Below are positions 13,246 through 15,977 of a DNA stretch of 15,977 bases, piece by piece. Below the pieces are notes generated by a model. That model saw only the letters and a list, made by a program, of their open reading frames with translations. It was not told the DNA's origin and made no database searches. This DNA comes from an uncultured Collinsella sp. GTDB lineage: Bacteria > Actinomycetota > Coriobacteriia > Coriobacteriales > Coriobacteriaceae. The position numbers and the translations under genes are program-made. The stretch covers positions 1 to 15,977 of the forward strand of contig URBB01000044.1 of assembly GCA_900545835.1 (NCBI GenBank). The letters run 5' to 3'. The first letter of the stretch is position 1. Every line of letters begins with the position of its first letter.

Positions 13246-14907
13246 ATGACCAAGCATGTGTTCGTAACCGGTGGCGTGGTTTCGTCCCTGGGCAAGGGTA
13301 TCACCGCGGCCTCGCTGGGCCGTCTGCTCAAGTCGCGTGGCTACAAAGTAACGATGCAGAAGGCCGATCCGTATCTGAACGTCGACCCCGGTACCATGAG
13401 CCCCTTCCAGCATGGTGAGGTCTTCGTTACCGAGGATGGTTACGAGTCCGACCTGGACCTGGGTCATTACGAGCGCTTTATTGATGAGAACCTGACCCGC
13501 GATTCCAACTTTACGACCGGCGCCATCTATAAGAGCTTGATCGCCCGCGAGCGTCGCGGCGACTTTTTGGGCGGTACCGTGCAGGTGATTCCTCACGTCA
13601 CCAATGCCATTAAGGACAAGTTCCGCCGCATCGAGGAGCAGACCGGCTCCGATGTAGTCATCACCGAGCTGGGCGGCACGATCGGCGACATCGAGTCCCA
13701 ACCGTTTGTCGAGGCCATCCGTCAGTACCGCAAGGAGGCCGGCCCCGAGAACGTCTGCTACATCCACGTGTCGCTCGTTCCCTATATCGCCGCCGCCCAC
13801 GAGGTCAAGACCAAGCCCACGCAGCATTCCGTCAAGGAGCTCCGCAGCTTTGGCATCCAGCCCGATATCATCGTGCTGCGCTCCGACCACCATATCGATG
13901 ACGCTATCCGCGGAAAGATCGCAAGCTTCTGCGACGTCGACACCGATTGTGTCTTTACCAACGAGGACTGCGCGAGCATTTACGATGTTCCGCAGCTGCT
14001 TGCCGAGCAGGACTTTGACCTGCGCATTTGCGAGCGCTTGGGTCTGGACCCGCGTGAGCGCGACATGAGCGAGTGGAATGAGTTCCTGCGCAAACAGAAT
14101 CACGCCAACCATCACGCCGACAAGGTGAAGATCGCCGTCGTGGGCAAGTACACGCAGCTGCCCGATGCGTACCTGTCGGTTATCGAGGCCCTGCACCATG
14201 CGGGCGTCTTCTACGATCGCCATGTGGACGTCCAGCTGGTCGACGGCGAGAGCCTCGACGAGCAGAATGTCTCCGAGGTTGTGGGCGACGCCTCGGGCAT
14301 CCTGGTCCCCGGCGGCTTTGGCAAGCGCGCCCTGGAGGGCAAGATCCTCGCGGCCGAGTTTGCCCGTGAGCACAAGATTCCGTATCTGGGCATTTGCCTG
14401 GGTATGCAGGTGGCCGTGTGCGAGTTCGCCCGCAACGTCGTCGGCCTTGCCGGCGCCAGCTCCTCCGAGTTCGATCCGGACGGCCCGTTTAGCGTCATCG
14501 ATCTGATGAGCTCGCAGGAGGACGTGACCGAGAAGGGCGGCACCATGCGCCTGGGCGCCTATCCGTGCAAGCTCGCCGCCGATACCCTTGCTCGCGAGGC
14601 ATATGGCGAGGAGCTCGTCTACGAGCGTCACCGTCATCGCTTTGAGTTCAACAACGCCTTCCGTGACCAGCTCGAGGACGCCGGCTTGGTTATCTCGGGT
14701 CTGTCGCCCGACGAGCGCCTGGTCGAGATGGTCGAGCTGCCGCGCGACGTGCATCCGTGGTATGTGGCAACCCAGGCTCATCCCGAGTTCAAGAGCCGCC
14801 CGACCAACCCGCAGCCGCTGTTCCGCGAGTTCGTGCGCGCTTCGATCGGCCAGCACGAGGGTGTCGACCGTCTGCAGGTGACGCCCATGAACCTCGCTAC
14901 GGACTAA
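13246..14907 (+). CDS. pyrG: CTP synthase
   Basis: Makes CTP from UTP, ATP and glutamine; 553 residues, normal for the family. The N-terminal synthetase domain has the P-loop-like GGVVSSLGKGITAASLG (9-25), DPYLNVDPGTMSPFQHGEVF (41-60), DLDLGHYERF (69-78) and ELGGTIGDIES (141-151). The C-terminal class I glutaminase domain has nucleophile Cys384 in GICLGMQ and the His512/Glu514 dyad in AHPEFKSRPT. The ATG at 13246 matches the usual MTKHVFVTGGV start; a modest AGGTAA site precedes it. A housekeeping gene of pyrimidine synthesis. The xerD-type gene starts 2 bases after its stop, so the two form one transcription unit. Confidence 0.98.
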   Translation: MTKHVFVTGGVVSSLGKGITAASLGRLLKSRGYKVTMQKADPYLNVDPGTMSPFQHGEVFVTEDGYESDLDLGHYERFIDENLTRDSNFTTGAIYKSLIARERRGDFLGGTVQVIPHVTNAIKDKFRRIEEQTGSDVVITELGGTIGDIESQPFVEAIRQYRKEAGPENVCYIHVSLVPYIAAAHEVKTKPTQHSVKELRSFGIQPDIIVLRSDHHIDDAIRGKIASFCDVDTDCVFTNEDCASIYDVPQLLAEQDFDLRICERLGLDPRERDMSEWNEFLRKQNHANHHADKVKIAVVGKYTQLPDAYLSVIEALHHAGVFYDRHVDVQLVDGESLDEQNVSEVVGDASGILVPGGFGKRALEGKILAAEFAREHKIPYLGICLGMQVAVCEFARNVVGLAGASSSEFDPDGPFSVIDLMSSQEDVTEKGGTMRLGAYPCKLAADTLAREAYGEELVYERHRHRFEFNNAFRDQLEDAGLVISGLSPDERLVEMVELPRDVHPWYVATQAHPEFKSRPTNPQPLFREFVRASIGQHEGVDRLQVTPMNLATD

Positions 14908-14909
14908 GG

Positions 14910-15851
14910 GTGCCGGCGAATAAGGAACATACCGAAGCTACTCCCTCGTCGCTCGCCGTGGCGGCGGGGGAGTATCTCGATTACCTCGCGGTCGAGCGGG
15001 GTTTGGCGCGCAACACGATTGCGGCCTATCGTCGTGACCTGACGACGTACTGCGCCTATCTGGAGCGGGCGGGTATTGTGTCTTTTGAAGAGGTGACCCG
15101 TCAGGTCGTGGAGGGCTTTGTCGCCGACCGTCGCGATGGGGGCTATTCCGATGCCTCGGTGGAGCGTGCGCTTGCGGCCGTGAAGGGCCTACATGCCTTT
15201 TTGGTGCGCGATGGGGCTGTGGCCCAAAATCCAACGGCGGCGTTGCGCCTGCCTAAAAAGGCTGAGCGTTTGCCGGAGTATCTATCGGTGGAGGATGTCT
15301 CGGCGCTGCTCGATCAAGACTTCCCCGAGGGCGAGATGGGCTTGCGCGACCATGCCATCTTGGAAGTGCTCTACGGATGCGGTTTGCGTGTGAGCGAGTT
15401 GGTGGGGCTCGATGTGGGCGATATCCATATCGACGATGGCTTTGTGCTCGTTCGTGGTAAGGGCTCGAAGGAACGCCTGTCCCCGCTGGTGGGAAGCGCG
15501 GCGCGAGCTCTGACGCTTTATGTAACTGAGGGGCGTTCTCGCTTGGCGGCCCATGCCCGCGGAACCGAGACCTCGGCGGTCTTTTTAAATAAGAACGGCC
15601 GCCGTCTGTCGCGCCAGGGCATCCATGCCATCTGTGAGCGCTACGGGCGCCAGGTGGGACTGGTGGGGCTCCATCCCCATACCTTGCGCCACTCCTTTGC
15701 CACCCACATGCTCGCGGGCGGTGCCGACCTGCGTGTGCTGCAGGAGATTTTGGGCCATGCCGATATTTCGACCACGCAGGTCTACACGCATGTCGACCGA
15801 ACGCAACTGACCGAGGTCTATCTGGCGGCGCATCCGCTAGCACATCGCTAG
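14910..15851 (+). CDS. xerD: Site-specific tyrosine recombinase, XerD type
   Basis: 313 residues, the usual Xer length. XerC/XerD resolve chromosome dimers at dif during division. The SAM-like core-binding domain covers about residues 16-102 (EYLDYLAVERGLARNTIAAY), and the catalytic domain about 124-305. Active-site residues are all visible: Arg160 in GCGLRVSEL, Lys184 in VRGKGSKE, His257 and Arg260 in HPHTLRHSFATHM, His283 in LGHAD, and nucleophile Tyr292 in TTQVYTHV. The start is GTG 14910, two bases after the pyrG stop, with no good ribosome-binding site of its own, implying re-initiation by ribosomes finishing pyrG; the frame is open further upstream inside pyrG but that part is shadow. 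Housekeeping context and lack of phage genes favour XerD over a mobile integrase. XerC is the main alternative name. Confidence 0.9.
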   Translation: MPANKEHTEATPSSLAVAAGEYLDYLAVERGLARNTIAAYRRDLTTYCAYLERAGIVSFEEVTRQVVEGFVADRRDGGYSDASVERALAAVKGLHAFLVRDGAVAQNPTAALRLPKKAERLPEYLSVEDVSALLDQDFPEGEMGLRDHAILEVLYGCGLRVSELVGLDVGDIHIDDGFVLVRGKGSKERLSPLVGSAARALTLYVTEGRSRLAAHARGTETSAVFLNKNGRRLSRQGIHAICERYGRQVGLVGLHPHTLRHSFATHMLAGGADLRVLQEILGHADISTTQVYTHVDRTQLTEVYLAAHPLAHR

Positions 15852-15933
15852 CACCTCGCTGACCTGCATATTTATAAATATTAAATGGGACGGGCCCCAG
15901 ATTGCCGAGACGCACTTTTGCGCGCATGGGCAA
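15852..15933. other. Terminal noncoding stretch after xerD
   Basis: 82 bases with an AT-rich segment (TATTTATAAATATTAAATGG, 15869-15888) that may hold a -10 box for a gene beyond the contig. No gene or clear terminator is seen before the adapter begins. Confidence 0.4.
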
Positions 15934-15977
15934 CTGTCTCTTATACACATCTGACGCTGCCGACGACGGAGAGAGTG
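15934..15977. other. Nextera adapter contamination (i5 side)
   Basis: CTGTCTCTTATACACATCT (15934-15952) is the mosaic end in reverse, followed by GACGCTGCCGACGA, the reverse complement of the read-1 adapter. Then CGGAGAGA (15967-15974), the complement of i5 index TCTCTCCG (S511 as I remember it), then GTG, the start of the next adapter part. A minus-strand ORF starting here with MYKRQ is an artefact. Confidence 0.97.

Noticed and set aside
12979..14856. 625-aa minus-strand ORF over pyrG
   Set aside because: Antisense shadow of pyrG, with no ribosome-binding site or recognisable motif.
14910..15851. Phage or island integrase
   Set aside because: Length, motifs and coupling to pyrG fit housekeeping XerD; there is no attachment site, tRNA or cargo beside it.
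15253..15948. Minus-strand ORF of 231 aa at the right end
   Set aside because: Its start lies in the adapter (MYKRQ) and the rest is antisense to xerD with Arg/Pro/His-rich shadow composition.
1..15977. CRISPR array, tRNA or rRNA genes
   Set aside because: No regularly spaced repeats and no recognisable tRNA or rRNA sequence were found on either strand.

Overview
The window looks like a contig of about 16 kb from a high-GC gut actinobacterium of the class Coriobacteriia, most like Collinsella. The assignment rests on the gene set and style: an arginine deiminase (ADI) cluster with a YfcC-type carrier, a DUF1846 protein, pyrG followed at once by a XerD-type recombinase, and strong C/G-ending codon use against AT-rich intergenic promoter regions. 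It was read without any database search, so genus level is an inference. Both ends are not genomic. Positions 1-43 and 15934-15977 are Illumina Nextera adapter, including both index sequences, so the biological sequence is 44-15933.

Layout. On the minus strand at the left end lie the start of an Ala/Ser/Asp-rich protein cut off by the adapter, a short TRAM-domain ORF overlapping it (TGATG), a terminator, and ppk1 (polyphosphate kinase) with an unusual C-terminal extension. Everything else is on the plus strand. An AT-rich divergent region leads into the first arcA. Then come a terminator, a PLP aminotransferase (ArcT-like), another terminator and a second AT-rich promoter region. A second arcA, identical by eye, follows, then arcB (ornithine carbamoyltransferase) and a YfcC-family carrier likely serving as arginine/ornithine antiporter. 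A structured, gene-poor stretch of about 480 bp follows, with a possible decayed carrier-gene start. The right end holds a DUF1846 protein, a small winged-helix protein, pyrG and a xerD-type gene.

How it works together. ArcD would import arginine and export ornithine. ArcA hydrolyses arginine to citrulline and ammonia. ArcB turns citrulline and phosphate into ornithine and carbamoyl phosphate. The usual last step, carbamate kinase (arcC), is not in the window. The two arcA copies share a 1267-bp identical block but sit behind promoter regions that differ except for a strikingly conserved core: two CCGTTC direct repeats exactly 21 bp apart, the second exactly 39 bp before a TATAA -10 box. This suggests one regulator drives both transcription units.

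The most interesting signals are the duplicated arcA with its shared two-turn operator architecture, the structure-conserved leader hairpins, and the structured region downstream of arcD, which contains mutually exclusive stems. I found no CRISPR array, tRNA, rRNA, transposase or phage genes.
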